Part shown: in pieces, positions 63,646-64,000 of the stretch | How the letters are laid out: every line of letters begins with the position of its first letter | How positions within the stretch are numbered: position 1 is the stretch's first letter | NCBI RefSeq assembly: GCF_002893765.1 | Contig: NZ_CP025938.1 | Location: 1,922,001-1,986,000 of the forward strand | Direction: 5' to 3' | DNA from: Tamlana carrageenivorans | GTDB lineage: Bacteria; Bacteroidota; Bacteroidia; Flavobacteriales; Flavobacteriaceae | Length of the DNA: 64,000 nucleotides | Notes under the pieces: generated by a model | What the model saw: the letters and a program-made list of their open reading frames with translations, nothing else | What the model was told of the DNA's origin: nothing | Databases searched by the model: none | Made by a program: the position numbers and the translations under genes

Positions 63646-63981
63646 TTACATTTCCAATTTATTCACCTTGTTCATCATTTGAACCCCATGGACTAAAGTC
63701 GCTCCGCTTTTAATAGCAGCGCCTACATGAACGGCTTCCATCATTTCTTCTTTAGTAATGCCGCGCTGTAAGCTATCCTTGGTGTATGCATCGATGCAGT
63801 AGGGGCATTGTTCGGTGTGAGAAACGGCTAAAGCGATTAAAGCTTTTTCACGTGCGGTAAGCGCGCCTTCTTCAAAAACTTTTCCGTAGTAATCGAAAAA
63901 TTTTTCACCTAATGTTTCATTCCATTCACTTATTTTACCAAATTTTTTTAAATCGGCTGGGTCGTAATATGATTTCTGCAT
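63646..63981 (-). CDS. Arsenosugar-associated AhpD-like (carboxymuconolactone decarboxylase fold) protein
   Basis: 111 aa, small all-helical AhpD-like protein. It has the CxxC pair in EQCPYCIDAYTKDS; classical AhpD has a His three residues after the second Cys, here a Tyr is found at the nearby place, so peroxidase activity may be altered. The rest (EGALTAREKALIALAVSHT, GAAIKSGATLVHG) is typical. It heads the visible arsenosugar run, 66 bases before arsS. Confidence 0.85.
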   Translation of the reverse strand: MQKSYYDPADLKKFGKISEWNETLGEKFFDYYGKVFEEGALTAREKALIALAVSHTEQCPYCIDAYTKDSLQRGITKEEMMEAVHVGAAIKSGATLVHGVQMMNKVNKLEM

Positions 63982-64000
63982 GATATTTTATTATGTCTTG

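Overview
The window is a piece of an AT-rich Bacteroidota chromosome, almost certainly from a marine member of the Flavobacteriaceae. Signs of this are a secreted GH16 beta-agarase with a type IX secretion (T9SS) sorting domain, Bacteroidota-type -7 boxes (TAnnTTTG) before several genes, mevalonate-pathway genes, a short fold-III arginine decarboxylase operon, an arsenosugar cluster, and dispersed palindromic repeats of the kind common in these genomes. I saw no rRNA, tRNA or CRISPR array.

Region 1 (0-20.7 kb) is mostly housekeeping. It holds a GAF protein cut by the window edge, an HD phosphohydrolase fused to a Pycsar-effector-like membrane domain, an overlapping msrB-msrA-selO operon (oxidative damage repair), and an aldo/keto reductase with no ordinary start codon. 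Next come a very large phosphoesterase/kinase-like/outer-membrane-barrel lipoprotein, a tesB-GDPD-flavoprotein operon, and a toxin-antitoxin pair followed by a DUF1697 gene. A mevalonate/prenyl set follows (diphosphomevalonate decarboxylase, GHMP kinase, UbiA prenyltransferase), interrupted by a four-helix-bundle gene. A pseudouridine-synthase paralogue without its catalytic Asp closes the region.

Region 2 (20.7-29.2 kb) is accessory. It has an intact IS4-family element with a 9-bp target duplication, an SDR gene, and a nest of IS1380, IS21 and IS982 pieces that includes a chimeric 768-codon reading frame. After the nest comes a gene-poor stretch of palindromes, a 13-copy 7-bp tandem array and a possible small-RNA gene.

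Region 3 (29.2-42.6 kb) starts with a polyamine operon: arginine decarboxylase, agmatinase, a deoxyhypusine-synthase-like protein that lacks the catalytic Lys, and a GNAT-nitrilase fusion. Small hypothetical genes and an RMD1 family gene follow, then the agarase and glycosyltransferase genes.

Region 4 (42.6-64 kb) has a repeat block, a FAD oxidoreductase/polyferredoxin pair, a PPP-like phosphatase and a carboxypeptidase-regulatory-like protein. It ends with a large minus-strand arsenosugar cluster: peroxidase-like protein, ArsS, rhodanese, TIGR04282 protein, purine nucleoside phosphorylase, ArsM, sterol desaturase, DUF547 protein and TIGR04283 glycosyltransferase. An 8-kb block of four genes splits the cluster: two class-A beta-lactamase-like serine hydrolases, a nucleotide-transporter-like membrane protein with a HEAT-like tail, and an exported dikinase resembling glucan water dikinase. 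The nucleotide transporter beside an exported ATP-using enzyme is the most interesting candidate for an undescribed system here.
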